This document shows, piece by piece, positions 12,201 through 22,445 of a stretch of DNA of 64,000 nt. The position numbers and the translations under genes were made by a program. A model generated the notes under the pieces. The model ran no database searches and was not told the origin of the DNA. It worked only from the letters and a program-made list of their open reading frames with translations. The stretch's first letter is position 1. The number at the start of each line of letters is the position of its first letter. This DNA is from Lepisosteus oculatus (Eukaryota; Chordata; Actinopteri; Semionotiformes; Lepisosteidae). The DNA lies in assembly GCF_040954835.1 (NCBI RefSeq), contig NC_090703.1:20163444-20227443 (forward strand). Reading direction: 5' to 3'.

Positions 12201-15124
12201 AAGGTATTTGTGCAGTCATACAGTAAATTGTACAGCCCTAATATAGGCCCTTTGTACTCACTGTAAAAGCACTGTGCCCGGGTGGATATGTACAAGGTCA
12301 TGCTTGCTCGTACATCTTCTGATAGTGATAATGAGGACTTCTAACCCATATTTCTGCTTGTTTAAGTTGCGGTGCAAGTGTCCTTTCCCATTTGTGGGTT
12401 AACAATGTGTGACCATGGTGAAGCAGGCCGCAAGTCAAGCCAGTTTTCGGCACGTTGATGTTTAACCCTGTGTGGTCCTCTACAGTGTACGCCACTACGG
12501 CTGCGAACCCCCACGAGTCCTCCTATGCCTGCTACTACGACGAGAAACGAGACACTTACCTGGGAGACTGGTACAGCGTCAACTGGATGGAGGACTCCGA
12601 TGTCGTGAGTAGCCTCCTCTGCTGCTTTTCCGTTTTTTACTTGAATAGGTTTTGCAGTGGTGCCTGTGTCTGCCGTATCTCGGCACCTTTTGGCTATCCT
12701 CATGACAGCCTTGCAGTCTGGACTCAAGAGCTAAGCCAGGCAGGGCCAATCAGTCCTGGGATGGTAGACTTCTGAGGAAAACCAGGCTGCTGTTGTAGGT
12801 GTAGGTGGTGTTGATGGACCAGTAGGTGGCGCTCTTCAATCAGGACTAGAATTCCAAGCCCTTGTCTCAGAATGGTGAGCAGGAGACGGGGTGCTGTAAG
12901 AAAACAGAGGTCCGGAATACCATGAGCGATCCCATGTCAATTAAGAATAGCAGTGTTATCCTTGGTGTCTTGGCTTAATGATGCACAATCTGGTCTCTCT
13001 AAATCTTTCCGTTAATCAGTTGAAGAAGCAGTTAATCTGCCTGGGCAGATGATGTGACCAGATGAGAGCTGCACTTCAGTGCTGGGTGAAGGATGTTGTG
13101 ATGAAAAATGCAAGAAATTCTTATTATTACAAATAACACTTGGGTTCAAAAAATAACCACCAATCTACTGTTTGCATAATAAAAGGGATAGGCTTCCAGA
13201 TGCAAAATACTTGGTATGGAATCTTTCCAGTAATTGTCTGCGTAATTCTCTTCTGCTCGCAGGAAGACCTGAAGAAAGAAACACTCCTGAAACAGTTCAA
13301 GATCGTGAAGAGCCACACCAACACCAGTCACGTGATGCAGTACGGAAACAAGGCAAGGGAAATTCTGTTCTGCCTATATGACATCTTGAAAGCATCTCAG
13401 GAGTGTTGTTGCATGTTTCTGCAGTTGTTCCCTGCAAAAGTTTTCCTTAAATTTGTTTTATACTTATTCCCATTAATTTGTGTTCTGATAATTAGTGTTG
13501 ATTAACCAAGCTAACAGCCAGCTGTAGTTAATGTTTCATTTGTAGTCATCTTCTGGAGGAAAGCAAAAATGCTAATCTTGTCTTGTTAATGATGAACTGG
13601 AAATTAAGTACATTAGTTTTTAATTCTTTCGTGTACAGTAGATTGTCTGTTTTTTGTATAACTGAGATGAAGCTCTTCAAAAAGAGATTAGCATTTCCAG
13701 AGTCAAAGGATTTAATTCATTTTAAAGCCGGAAAGACGTAAATAAAACACTTAATGAACATAAGTTTTCGCTTAATTGGTAAACAGGATAAAAGGTTGTT
13801 TATTACAGGGAATGAGTGTCAACAGCCAGGTTCTGTTAAGATCTGAGAGAAGCTGAAGCAAGCTGTGGTAAAAAGCTTCTCCTCTGTTTTGCGGTCTCAG
13901 ACACTAGCCCAGATGAAGGTGATACAGTTCCAGGGGAACCCCACAGCCAATGCCCAGCCTAACGCCCCAGTCACCCTCCCACCCATTGAGGACCCCGACC
14001 TGATTCCCAGCCCAGACGTGCCCCTCGCCATCCTCAAGAGGAAGCTCATGGCCACCAACGATATCGCCAAGGCAAAGGCCTATCTGGAAGAGATCAACAC
14101 CCATCTGAAGGTAAAAGCACTGAGCCACGCACACCACTTGGGTCATGCTGCAGTAGAGCGACTGAGAACAGGGACATACTGAGCATCGAGAGAAAGACCT
14201 CTCTCACATCAAATCCAACAGGTAATAATTTCACCCTCGATTGGGTTTGCTGTCGATTGCACTCAAGTGACGTCTGTTTGAGCTGGTCACATAAGCCACA
14301 TTTTATTTAACACATCAGAAGAGCTTTCACACTGCCAAACTGAAATTTTCAGGACCTGCTTTTTCTAGCATAGAATGATCTGTATATTCTGCATAGGTTT
14401 TTATTATGACAGGATAACTTCCTCTTCCAGGGAGCAATGTGGTTGAACTAATCCATAGTCCAGATTCTTCCAATGTGTATTTTTAGCTTTTTATTTTATA
14501 ACAACTTGGAAGTGAGCAACACAATCCTTATTTGTTCAGCGTGATCGGGTAACGACATAATCTGTGGACTCATATGCTCTTCAGAGATCATTTTGTCGTT
14601 TCCATAAGTGCAATAAAATGTTGTTTGCCAAGAGCTCTGAGAGTCAGATGCGTGTCTCTCCTCCCAGGTCAGGGAGCTGCTGCGGGAGGCGATGAAGAGA
14701 GTGGTGCAGACCATCACCAACTCCAGAGACCGAACCGAGCAGATACTGAGCGACAGGCAGGACCTCACTCAGCACCAGTGCTACAAGACGGCAGCAGAGC
14801 ACTTCAAGCACAACTGCTTCAACTGGCACACACCGAAGGTAGGCTCTCTCCGATTCTGCTGTCGTCGAGCCTGAGGTGGTACTGTCCCCTTTCCTGGAGA
14901 TGAGATGTGTCCCCCTGGCCTTTACCGATCATGGCCTCCTAATAATCCCCATCTATGAATTGGCTGCATCACTCTGCTCTCCTCCCCACTAGTATCTGAC
15001 GTGTGGTGAGCGTATTGGCACACTATAGCTGCCATCGCATCATCCAGGTGGGGGCTACACAATGGTCCCCGTTACCTGTAAAGCGCTTTGAGTGGAGTGT
15101 CCAGAAAAGCACTATAAGTTTAAG

Positions 15125-15165
<41 letters not shown>

Positions 15166-18100
15166 TTACAGTCATGGAAAACGAAATAGGTGAATTCAAA
15201 CTGGAGTATATATTTTTTTTAAAAAATCAGTAGTGTATCTGTTGGTACATTTTAAAATGAATAATGCACCTATTACTGCTCTGTATTCTATTCATATTTG
15301 CTTGCAAGGTGACAGTTGACTTTCTACCAGGGGTGCCTTTCTCTTAAACCTCCTTAATGGGGACTGGAAAACAGAGACATTAAGTAGGGGATTATTTCCT
15401 ATGATGGGGACCCGGAGGACATAAATATTACTGGAGGACATATTTCTCGATATGAATAGGTGTGTAATAGGGACCAGGTCGTGAAAGTAGTAGTGTACAG
15501 TACATCCACATTTTCTGTGAGTAAACAGAACATTCACATTAAACTTAACTTAAATAATTTAACATATAGAGTATAGCATATATACTAAGATGAAAGCAAC
15601 AACAAAATACTTTTTTGTAACTTTTATGTACAGTATAAAATTACATAACATTACATTAAGAACAGTGAATAATGTATGATAAATAAGGACATTTAATACT
15701 GTATATAATGTATGATAAATAAGGACATTTAATACTGTATATAATGTACTGTAATATACTGCTTATTTTTACTTTCTAGCAATGCAGTGTGCTCGCATCT
15801 TGACATTTCACCGAACCTCTTTGTTAGGCTGCTTTGCATTCAGAAGACAAAGTCTAGACGTGGAAAAAGTGTAAAACATACATGAACATCTGAAACAGTA
15901 ATAACATTTTACAATAATATATCTATAATGATGTGTATCTAAAACAAAGCTATTTTGCAATGATTTTACTAGAAGTTTACTGTTTTTTATACTCTGGACT
16001 GTTTTATGATCAAGTTGATGTCCTTTGTCCATATAAAGTCAGGAAATGTTTACTTCTAAGTTGACAAAAACAGTGGTGTAAAAGAGGGGAGACATGAGGC
16101 ACAAAATGTAAAAGTGTTAAACAGACCTAAAATTCTGTAAAAGTGGAAGAGTCCCAGCACAAGTCAGAAGAGCCACACAAATTATAGGTAATTACTGAGA
16201 TAAGAACACATCGCATTTCAGAAGGAGTCTCTATGTAAATCAGGTTAAGCTGTAAAGTGTTGAATTTGGCTATAACAATTCTGTGTTGGTTGTAGACCAC
16301 TTCCGATAATGCCATTTCATTGATATTGATCTAATTTATAGTTAACTAATCAATATATTAGTTCAGGTGGGTAGCTGCATCAGCATGCGTAGGCTGCATA
16401 GGAACAAGTAATAGGTTTATTCCATGCTGAAAAAAAGAAGAGAGAAAAAACACGTTTCGTCCGTGGAGCCTTCTTCACCTGAAGAAGGCTCCACGGCCGA
16501 AACGTTGTGTTTTTTCTCTAACCTATTACTTGTTCCTATTACTTGTTCCTTTGTAATAGTAAACCTATTACTTGTTCCTAATCAACATACTGATTAGTAT
16601 TGATCACACCTGAAGAAGGCTCCACAGCCAAAACATGTTTTCTTTCTTCTTTTTTTCAGCATGGAATAAACCTATTACTTGTTCCTTTGCAGCTGACGCA
16701 GCTACCCACCTGAACTAATCAATATATCGATGACTGGATAATGTTTCAAATAATGAGTCATTTTATAGTCATTTAATTAATCCATATAATCAGTTAAATG
16801 AAACATAAAGCAGGTATTAGAGTAGAATTATATTGTACTTCATTGAAAGAAGCTCTTATTTATTTAAAAAAGCAGAAATGAAAGAAGCCCAGAATAGGGT
16901 AATTTTAGTTTTGACAAAGAACTTAATAATAGATAGCGTACATAAATAGATTAACCATTTCTTACCCTAAACAACACCATTTCCACAGCCAACACTAAGA
17001 GCACATAGTTGGATTAAAAGTAATTTGAGACGTGTTTAGCCATTCCCTGTTTCATGTCTGAAAATGAAATGCAAATGAATAAGACTGCCATTCTTCATGT
17101 TTATTGTCAAATGCAGCACCTGTGTGAAAGGAGCAACACTATAAAGTTTATTGAGCAGAAGAGCCGTGCTGCACATGTAGCTGTTGATGCTGTGTCAACA
17201 AACAAATTGAGTTTTTCAGGAAGAAAGGGTTAAATGGTTAAATCCCCTCACCATTCGAAAATGACTATTTCAGTCTGTGCTTTCTGTTTCATTTCCACTT
17301 TGCCATGTGACCAGTGGCATGTAGGAGTACCCCTCGCTGGATCATGATGAAGATCAACACAGTGTATCAACAGATGGGGGGAAATGATCACATTACCAAA
17401 CCAGTTTCCAAATTTCTGATTAGCATAGACAGGCAAGGAATAACATCCTGTAGTGCCCCAGCTGGGACTCCGTAATTGAAATGGAAGGAATATTAGTTGA
17501 TCAAGCATGACTCGGCTTGCAATAAATGAACCAAGACCTGCAAAAAAGTCACTTTCAGCCTCGAGACGCCAATAGCGGTCTCGTTTCTTAAAGTGTAATT
17601 CTGTGTACAGCTGGTTTGTTGGAGGCTCTCCCTCTTGCATACATCATTTACAGGCCACCTTCATTACACTGGTGTGTGTTGGAGAGGTCCTGAAATCAGT
17701 GATAGGATAGGGGTGGCGTTAAGTAGCGTAGTATAGACTAACTTGTGCAAAAGTGTTAGGTGAAAACAATAGCATCATTATAACATGCAAGTTGCATTAT
17801 AAGAAGGGAGAGATGTAAAAAGCAACTGCTGTTTGTAAATCCACCCTTGTTTCTCCTAGCCTCCTTACTGGTAATCTGCAAATGAGGGGAAGCCAGTCAG
17901 AAGGAAGGGGAAATCCTAGATCATCTTCATGTGTCATTTAAGATTAACCAAACGAACATGCGGGAGTTTTTCAAAACTAAAATACCCACCTGCTCTGGTT
18001 TCTTTTCTGTTTCAGTATGAGTACGCCCTCAGACATCTCTATGTTCTTGTGAACCTGTGTGAAGAAGGATTTGCAGTGGACAGGTATGGTCCTATCTGGC

Positions 18101-19515
18101 TGTGGTTTGTTTCATGATCCTTTGAAGGCTAAAATATAATGAACATAGAGGCTGAAAACCCAAAGAGTGTGCAGACACGTTGTGAAGACTAGATTTTTAT
18201 TTTACACTAGAAGGGTTATGCTGCAGTCTTTGCCAGCATAGGGAGCTGGACCCCGATCAGAACCATCATTTCGGTCACGCCTCCAAGCTCCTGATCTACA
18301 CGGCCCAGATAAGAGCCAAACAACTTATGCGCATTGGTCTTGGAGCAGTCCACTGGCACAGGAGCTTTCAGTGGTGTGGTGTCGCTGTAACCGGGTCGCT
18401 AGTTTTGCATTGCCATACAGTATTTCTAAACATGGCTCTGGGCCTGTGATGACAAACAGAAGAGAATGTCCTTTAGTATAATAGAACCCTTGGCACACAG
18501 AACATTACCAACGTGTGTTAGTTTGAAACGTGCTGGGATATGCTGGCCTCGCTATCCACTTGCAGAGAGGTAAACAGCTGTTCCCTTGGGGCTGACACAT
18601 GGGGAACAGACTGAGCCCCCTGAAGTTAGTCACGTGTCATGTAGGGACTACCTGACTCTTATCAGGAACAAACTCCAAAGTGGGCTTCCCCGTGCAGTGG
18701 CGCAGGATAATCAACAGGGAGATTTGGGCAGAATGACCTTCAGCTGCCCCGATTTGGGCAGAATGACCCTTAGCTGCCCTTGCAGAATTTGCCAAGGCAA
18801 CTGTTTTTCCATAAAAGTTTGCAGTTTTCCATAAGAGCCACATCACTCCTCCAATCTATACTAACTCTGCTGCATGTTTGCAAAAGGCATGTAGTTCTCA
18901 CAGAGTTAGTTTTGGGGCAAATAATAATTCCTTGCATTTTAATAAGATTAGTCCCGAGTCCTCCCCTACAGAAGTGCAGCCCTTCTGCACACAGATCAGG
19001 AGGAGAAGTCAGAAAGTGTTGTATTAAGTGAATTGAGGGGTACTTTAGGGGCGCCAGACTGCATAAGTCCAGAGGAGAATTGAGCCAGGACACCAGCTCA
19101 TTTATATCATACAGTATATCATCTGAAGGACAGCGCGGTATGCACCACAGTGTCCTCTGTCGCCAAACTGAGGCATTGTTCTTCTGGAAAATCTCCAGAG
19201 TGAAGAGCGCCACCTACTGATCTAATAAGACCACTTTCAGCAGCAGCCTTTTTTTCTTGTCATTATACCCCTTGTCATGCTGGTCTGAAAGAGCTGAGAT
19301 TGTGCTCATTTATTTCCCTGATGCCAAGCATCCACAGGGTGTGTCGATTCTAAATTGATTCAAAGCAAAGAAAAACAAGATCATTTTTCAATATGTGGAA
19401 CATGCCTTCAATACTGCATGTGTGTAATATTACTTGTTTGCCTCTGATCACGTGTGTATGGTTGCCTTTCAGGATTCAGATGGCCATGGATGAGGTGTGC
19501 TTCTTCAGATTGTAG
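3081..19515 (+). CDS. LGMN: Legumain (asparaginyl endopeptidase), 13 coding exons
   Basis: Lysosomal C13-family cysteine protease that cleaves after Asn (and Asp at low pH) in antigen processing and protease maturation. Coding exons: 3081-3224, 5671-5768, 7800-7881, 9054-9139, 10285-10360, 10648-10710, 11271-11337, 12486-12604, 13263-13352, 13901-14110, 14668-14838, 18016-18083, 19473-19515. They join in phase to 1317 nt, 438 residues (human 433). Visible features: a hydrophobic signal peptide at about 1-19; catalytic His150 in YFTDHG; catalytic Cys191 in YIEACESGS; sequons Asn93 and Asn265; Asn328-Asp329, matching the autoactivation site; and a C-terminal prodomain (about 329-438) with the conserved [21 protein letters not shown] region. 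Introns 5 and 10, counting the inferred 5' UTR intron as number 1, use GC donors. A KGD at 120-122 stands where the human protein has RGD. Nothing suggests inactivation. Confidence 0.97.
4039..4182 (+). mobile_element. Fold-back element, copy 1 (10-bp target duplication)
   Basis: The left end is TAGGAACAAATAACAGG. The right end is the inverted counterpart (CCTATTACTTGTTCC) extended by a further ~45 nt to CTTGAACTA. Flanks ctaaaatgta (4029-4038) and ctaaaatata (4183-4192) match 9 of 10, as a target-site duplication would. It lies in LGMN intron 2. Confidence 0.7.
5430..5630 (-). repeat. Degenerate tRNA-type SINE in LGMN intron 2
   Basis: Read on the minus strand, it begins agtgaggcagcaagcactgc, then a B-box-like gggttccattccagcc, then tgtgtggagtctgcatgg. 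This is the head of the SINE family also seen at 24985, 44826 and 47955. It stops about 40 nt before LGMN coding exon 2. Confidence 0.55.
5671..5768 (+). CDS. LGMN: LGMN coding exon 2
   Basis: Residues 49-80 plus two bases. [16 protein letters not shown] and the QIILMMYDD helix-strand are legumain hallmarks. Acceptor ttttgtgcag, donor GA|GTAAGT. Confidence 0.96.
7800..7881 (+). CDS. LGMN: LGMN coding exon 3
   Basis: Residues 81-108 ([17 protein letters not shown]...GE) with sequon Asn93. Acceptor ctttcag, donor GAG|GTGAGG. A hAT-type element begins only 17 nt downstream. Confidence 0.96.
7898..8633 (+). mobile_element. hAT-type MITE in LGMN intron after coding exon 3
   Basis: The left end is CAGTGGCGTAGCCAGGAG. 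The right end, reverse-complemented, is CAGGACGCAGCCAGAGGG, a degenerate inverted repeat with about 13 of 18 matches. Flanking 8-mers tccgagtt (7890-7897) and tctgagtt (8634-8641) match 7 of 8, the duplication length of the hAT superfamily. No transposase is encoded, so it is non-autonomous. It sits 17 nt from the exon 3 donor. Confidence 0.75.
9054..9139 (+). CDS. LGMN: LGMN coding exon 4, followed by a GC donor
   Basis: Residues 109-136 ([16 protein letters not shown]..) plus AG of Ser137. The donor is AAGAG|GCAAGT, a GC-AG intron. Only this cut keeps the frame into GPNDHVF at 10285. Confidence 0.95.
10285..10360 (+). CDS. LGMN: LGMN coding exon 5 (catalytic His)
   Basis: Residues 137-162, carrying the YFTDHG block with catalytic His150. 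Acceptor cttggcag, donor GAT|GTAAGC. Confidence 0.96.
10648..10710 (+). CDS. LGMN: LGMN coding exon 6
   Basis: Residues 163-183 ([20 protein letters not shown]). Acceptor ttttcag, donor AAG|GTAATT. Confidence 0.95.
11271..11337 (+). CDS. LGMN: LGMN coding exon 7 (catalytic Cys)
   Basis: Residues 184-205 plus one base. It contains [10 protein letters not shown] with nucleophile Cys191. Acceptor gtccacag, donor GATG|GTAAGT. Confidence 0.96.
12486..12604 (+). CDS. LGMN: LGMN coding exon 8
   Basis: Residues 206-245. The block [20 protein letters not shown] and the [13 protein letters not shown] block line the substrate pocket in the family. Donor GTC|GTGAGT. Confidence 0.96.
13263..13352 (+). 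CDS. LGMN: LGMN coding exon 9, followed by a GC donor
   Basis: Residues 246-275, including [15 protein letters not shown] with sequon Asn265. The donor is AACAAG|GCAAGG, the second GC-AG intron of the gene. The next exon continues with TLAQMKV in phase 0. Confidence 0.95.
13901..14110 (+). CDS. LGMN: LGMN coding exon 10 (activation-peptide junction)
   Basis: Residues 276-345. It holds the Pro-rich linker, [10 protein letters not shown], and ATNDI with Asn328, which aligns to the human autocleavage Asn323. Acceptor cggtctcag, donor AAG|GTAAAA. Confidence 0.95.
14668..14838 (+). CDS. LGMN: LGMN coding exon 11 (prodomain)
   Basis: Residues 346-402: the helical prodomain ending [13 protein letters not shown]-type Cys positions. 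Acceptor cctcccag, donor AAG|GTAGGC. Confidence 0.95.
14910..15166 (+). repeat. 5S-SINE-type body and (TTA)n tail in LGMN intron
   Basis: It shares the body and tail of the full copy at 31319-31897: tatgaattggctgcat, gtaaagcgctttgagtggag, then (ATT)n at 15127-15166. The 5S-like head is absent (5' truncated). It begins about 70 nt after LGMN coding exon 11. Confidence 0.75.
15669..15750. repeat. 36-bp tandem duplication
   Basis: The unit starting ataatgtatgataaataagg occurs at 15669-15704 and again, identical, at 15705-15740, followed by the start of a third unit. The copies show no divergence, so the duplication is recent. Confidence 0.85.
16359..16717 (+). mobile_element. Fold-back element, copy 2 (complete, 10-bp target duplication)
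   Basis: This is the only copy with both long arms. The left arm starts TAGTTCAGGTGGGTAGCTGC and the right arm is its inverse, ending GCTACCCACCTGAACTA. The centre repeats a motif of the type CTGAAGAAGGCTCCACGG followed by CCGAAACG in both orientations, and part of the right arm is duplicated. Perfect 10-bp flanks atcaatatat lie at 16349-16358 and 16718-16727. Confidence 0.75.
17248..17640 (-). other. Unrecognised 130-codon open frame antisense in LGMN intron
   Basis: This is the longest open frame here not explained by a known gene, with ATG at 17640 and stop at 17248. The product is mixed-composition (for example [15 protein letters not shown] and [14 protein letters not shown]). It has no signal peptide, no transmembrane run and no motif I recognise. 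No splice partner or poly(A) signal is obvious. It could be a transposon fragment, a pseudogene or a chance frame. Confidence 0.2.
18016..18083 (+). CDS. LGMN: LGMN coding exon 12 (prodomain)
   Basis: Residues 403-424 ([19 protein letters not shown]..) plus AG of Arg425. Acceptor ctgtttcag, donor CAG|GTATGG. Confidence 0.95.
18721..18780. repeat. 30-bp tandem duplication
   Basis: The unit gatttgggcagaatgacc.. occurs at 18721-18750 and 18751-18780 with three substitutions. It is intronic in LGMN. Confidence 0.85.
19030..19225 (-). repeat. Diverged SINE-like remnant in last LGMN intron
   Basis: It holds gagccaggacacc, catctgaagga and gagcgccacctactg, which mirror, loosely and in the same order, gccaggacaccgggg, catccgaagga and cgccccctgctg of the 5S-SINE bodies at 30122 and 31319. 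An inverse fragment (gtaggtggcgctctt) lies near 12820. Confidence 0.35.
19473..19515 (+). CDS. LGMN: LGMN coding exon 13 (terminal)
   Basis: Residues 425-438 ([13 protein letters not shown]) and TAG at 19513. The VC pair matches the last conserved Cys of the prodomain. Acceptor cctttcag. Confidence 0.94.
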
Positions 19516-20300
19516 TTCAAGTCTGAACAGTGAAGACCTGCAGGGAAGATCACACTGAGGAACTGTCCCAAGAAATTAGCTGTTTTGTTTTAATCATAAC
19601 AACATATATGTTAGATATATTTCATCTTTTTTTAATTCAAATGATAAATTTGCACTACTTCACAAGAAAACAAAAAAAATGTTTCTTTACAGTACCAAAC
19701 ATGTTATATCTTGTTGATTTAAACCAAAATAATTTCATTGTTGTAAGTGGATCATACATAACCTGAAAAGGGAGAGGAAATGCTTCCCAGGGGGATTAAA
19801 AATAATGGAGTCTACAGCAAGTGCAGTTTTGTGCTGCAGAATATCCATTTGGGAATGTGTCCTCCAGGGATACAAAGTGTGTGCTCTGGGACTGAGTGTG
19901 GATGACTCTTGTCAGAGATTATTTGACACTATTACAGTAATGTGACATAGAGTAAACTTATTAAAGAAAAATGCACTGATTTTCTTATATCTAGGACAAG
20001 TGTCTTTTGCTGTTAACTAGAACTACATGAAAACAAATAGCCCTACTGGCTTTAGAATCCCTAAAGTTTACAGCAGTTGATACTAGGTTCAGGCCAGCAC
20101 TGTTTCACAAATCCTTACAGCCTGCATATGAACTGACAGTAGAGTTGGTGGGAATGCATGTCAAGAATTACGTTTTAAAGTGCAATTACACAGATCTTCT
20201 GATGTTTAAAGGCATTGTTTCAAAAGACAAAATGGAACACATTCTGTGAAAGATCAGCCGGTTGTTGATAATCAATAAAGAAAAAGTGAAACCAATAAAA
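19516..20300 (+). other. LGMN: LGMN 3' UTR and poly(A) signal
   Basis: This is an AT-rich noncoding stretch after the stop. The first canonical AATAAA in a suitable context is at 20274-20279 and sets the likely end near 20300. Usage is inferred. Confidence 0.6.
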
Positions 20301-20712
20301 AAAGGATGCTTTTTGTTATTGTACCTCTTCCTTGCCTCTGCAGTTTACTTGGGAGTGAGGAGCTGCCCTGTGGATTTTTAAAAATATATATTCTCATTGT
20401 GAAAAGGCAACAGAGAACAGGTGAGGAGATGGTAAATCGCAAGGGTTTGGAAGGAAAGAGATTCATTGTGACTAATGGACCGGAGCAGCAGCTCGAAAGA
20501 GGAAGTGATCTGTTTTTGACAAACATCTGTTTTCCTTCTGAGCAAAATGCAGAAGAAAACCACACAAGAGGGAAGAGGCTCGGCTGTAAATGCGTAGAAT
20601 CATGAGTGGTCTTAGAGTGTGTCTTCCCACACCTGCTAACGCAATCTCCAGTTCCTTCTTTTTCCCCCTTCAGAAGTGGTGTCCATCACTCAGTTGAACT
20701 GTAGCTCATGTT

Positions 20713-20951
20713 ATAACATCACTTTATTAACCCTATACAATTTCTTGCATAAGGAATTTGTCTTTTCGCATACCCCAGGTTGCTCTCCATGAGAGGCACA
20801 GACAGGGGTGCTGCCATTGTACAGCACCCCTGGAGCAGTTGGGGTTAAGGGCCTTGCTCAGGGGCCCAACGAAGATTCCCCTGGCAGCCGTGGGATTTGA
20901 ACTGGCAACCTTCCAGCCAGATCCTTAGCCATAGAGCCACCGCTCCACCCC
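20713..20951 (-). repeat. tRNA-derived SINE, copy A
   Basis: The minus strand reads a tRNA-like head with A-box-like ggtggctctatggctaagga and B box AGTTCAAATCC, a unique body, and a 3' tail ending AATAAAGTGAT. The same family occurs at 29835 and 41607. Confidence 0.75.
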
Positions 20952-22007
20952 AAACAGTTATATACTGTACTTATACAAGAAACTCAGGGGAGGTTTTGAA
21001 ATTGGCCTGAGCCTTTATTTTTTTTCCAGCATTACCTTCTTATTTTCCAATTTAAAAAAAAGATTATGTATTTGGAAACAAACCCGCGTGAAAGAGCTGC
21101 AGTGGCTGGCCGGCATGACTTGTGCATCGGAATAATAAAAACGTGCCCACACTTTCTCTCAAACCTACCACCACATTTGATGTTCTTCTTTTCAGACTGT
21201 GATCTCACATCAGTGGGGAGAGGTGGTTCAGACTGGGGGGTAGGGCAGGAACAGGTCTTCTCGGTCATGCTGAAATCTCATTGGGGGGCTTCTGACCAAT
21301 GTCCCACAACCCCTAGGTGAGTTCCTGTACCACGTGCTACAGTCTTGGTGAGATTGGAGCCATCAGTGTTCAGTCAGTTCATCACCAGCCTGCATTCTAG
21401 TTCTTAAAGAATGACCCAGACAAGAGGTCTTTAATTAGAACTTGAATTATTATCAGTTCATGGAAAATTGATCATTTTCAGCCGCTTACACAAATTGTAC
21501 TGATAACTTCAAATCTCAAAATGTCAAAGAGCTGAAGGATCATTAATTCAATTTAATCACTGCTTGGGTGCACTACAGTGAACTGAGACCTGTGACAGCA
21601 GGCACAAGGAATGCTGACAAATTTAAAGAATGAGAGGTAGTGAAATAACCATAGACGAGTGATATCAACCAGATTCCATATTGCCTTTCCAGAATAAAAA
21701 GAAAATGGCCTCATCATTGGTTTGATGAGAAAGCAGATCACAAAGTAAAAGAGAAGGGTTTGATTTTCATTTCAGGAACCCAAGGTTCATTAACTCAGCA
21801 CAGCCTTTGAACTCAGATCACATGCGCGATCGTGTGTGATTATGGTGTATTACACATGAAAGATGTTTTTTAAAGGCCACAAGTCAGTGATGTCACTTGT
21901 ATTTGGTGTGTTTTTTCTACAATGTGCAGTATTTTGTGCCCATTAAGTAAATGTGGAAAAGAATTGTGTTCTCAGGCAATCAAAGTGCAACATGCAACAG
22001 ATGAAAA

Positions 22008-22337
22008 TGTCACGGACGTCCAAAGGGACTAACCCTGGGGAGCAGGAGAGCGGAAAAAGACCCATATGCGTAGCGGCAAGACGGGAAAAAGGCCCGGGCT
22101 CATTAGTGCAAAGAGTTCAGGAATGCCGTATAGAAACCTATGCCCTCAGAGAGCGGACGTGGGGCGCCCTGGTGCTAGGCGGGTCTCAGGACATCCGAAC
22201 GTCAATGCTGAGTGAGGACAGAGTGCAAGACCCGGCAATATATAGCCCAAGGGAAAGAGAGGGACAGGAAGGACAGAAGACCGGAAACTAGGGACAGGGC
22301 AGAGAAGGAGCACCCTCTGGCTGCAGAGGGCGTGACA
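22008..22337. mobile_element. Solo LTR-like element (TG...CA, 5-bp target duplication)
   Basis: It begins TGTCACGGAC and ends GGGCGTGACA, giving TG..CA termini with a 7-bp inverted end TGTCACG. It is flanked by identical gaaaa at 22003-22007 and 22338-22342. About 330 bp, no coding capacity, with an internal TATATA-like gcaatatatag. These traits fit a solo LTR of a Ty3-like or related retrotransposon. A MITE with 5-bp duplication is the alternative. Confidence 0.6.
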
Positions 22338-22445
22338 GAAAATCCATTTATAGTATATAGTAAGACAAAAATCCACTAATACAGTAAGACAAAATGAAGT
22401 CATTATAAAGTTTTAGAAAAGAAGGTGATACAATATTTCTATTTG

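Noticed and set aside
12362-12727. 121-codon minus-strand open frame
   Set aside because: Shadow of LGMN coding exon 8.
13904-14146. 80-codon minus-strand open frame
   Set aside because: Shadow of LGMN coding exon 10.
15127-15166. Poly-Tyr open frame and similar poly-Ile or poly-Leu frames near 31320 and 60930
   Set aside because: They are translations of (TTA)n SINE tails.
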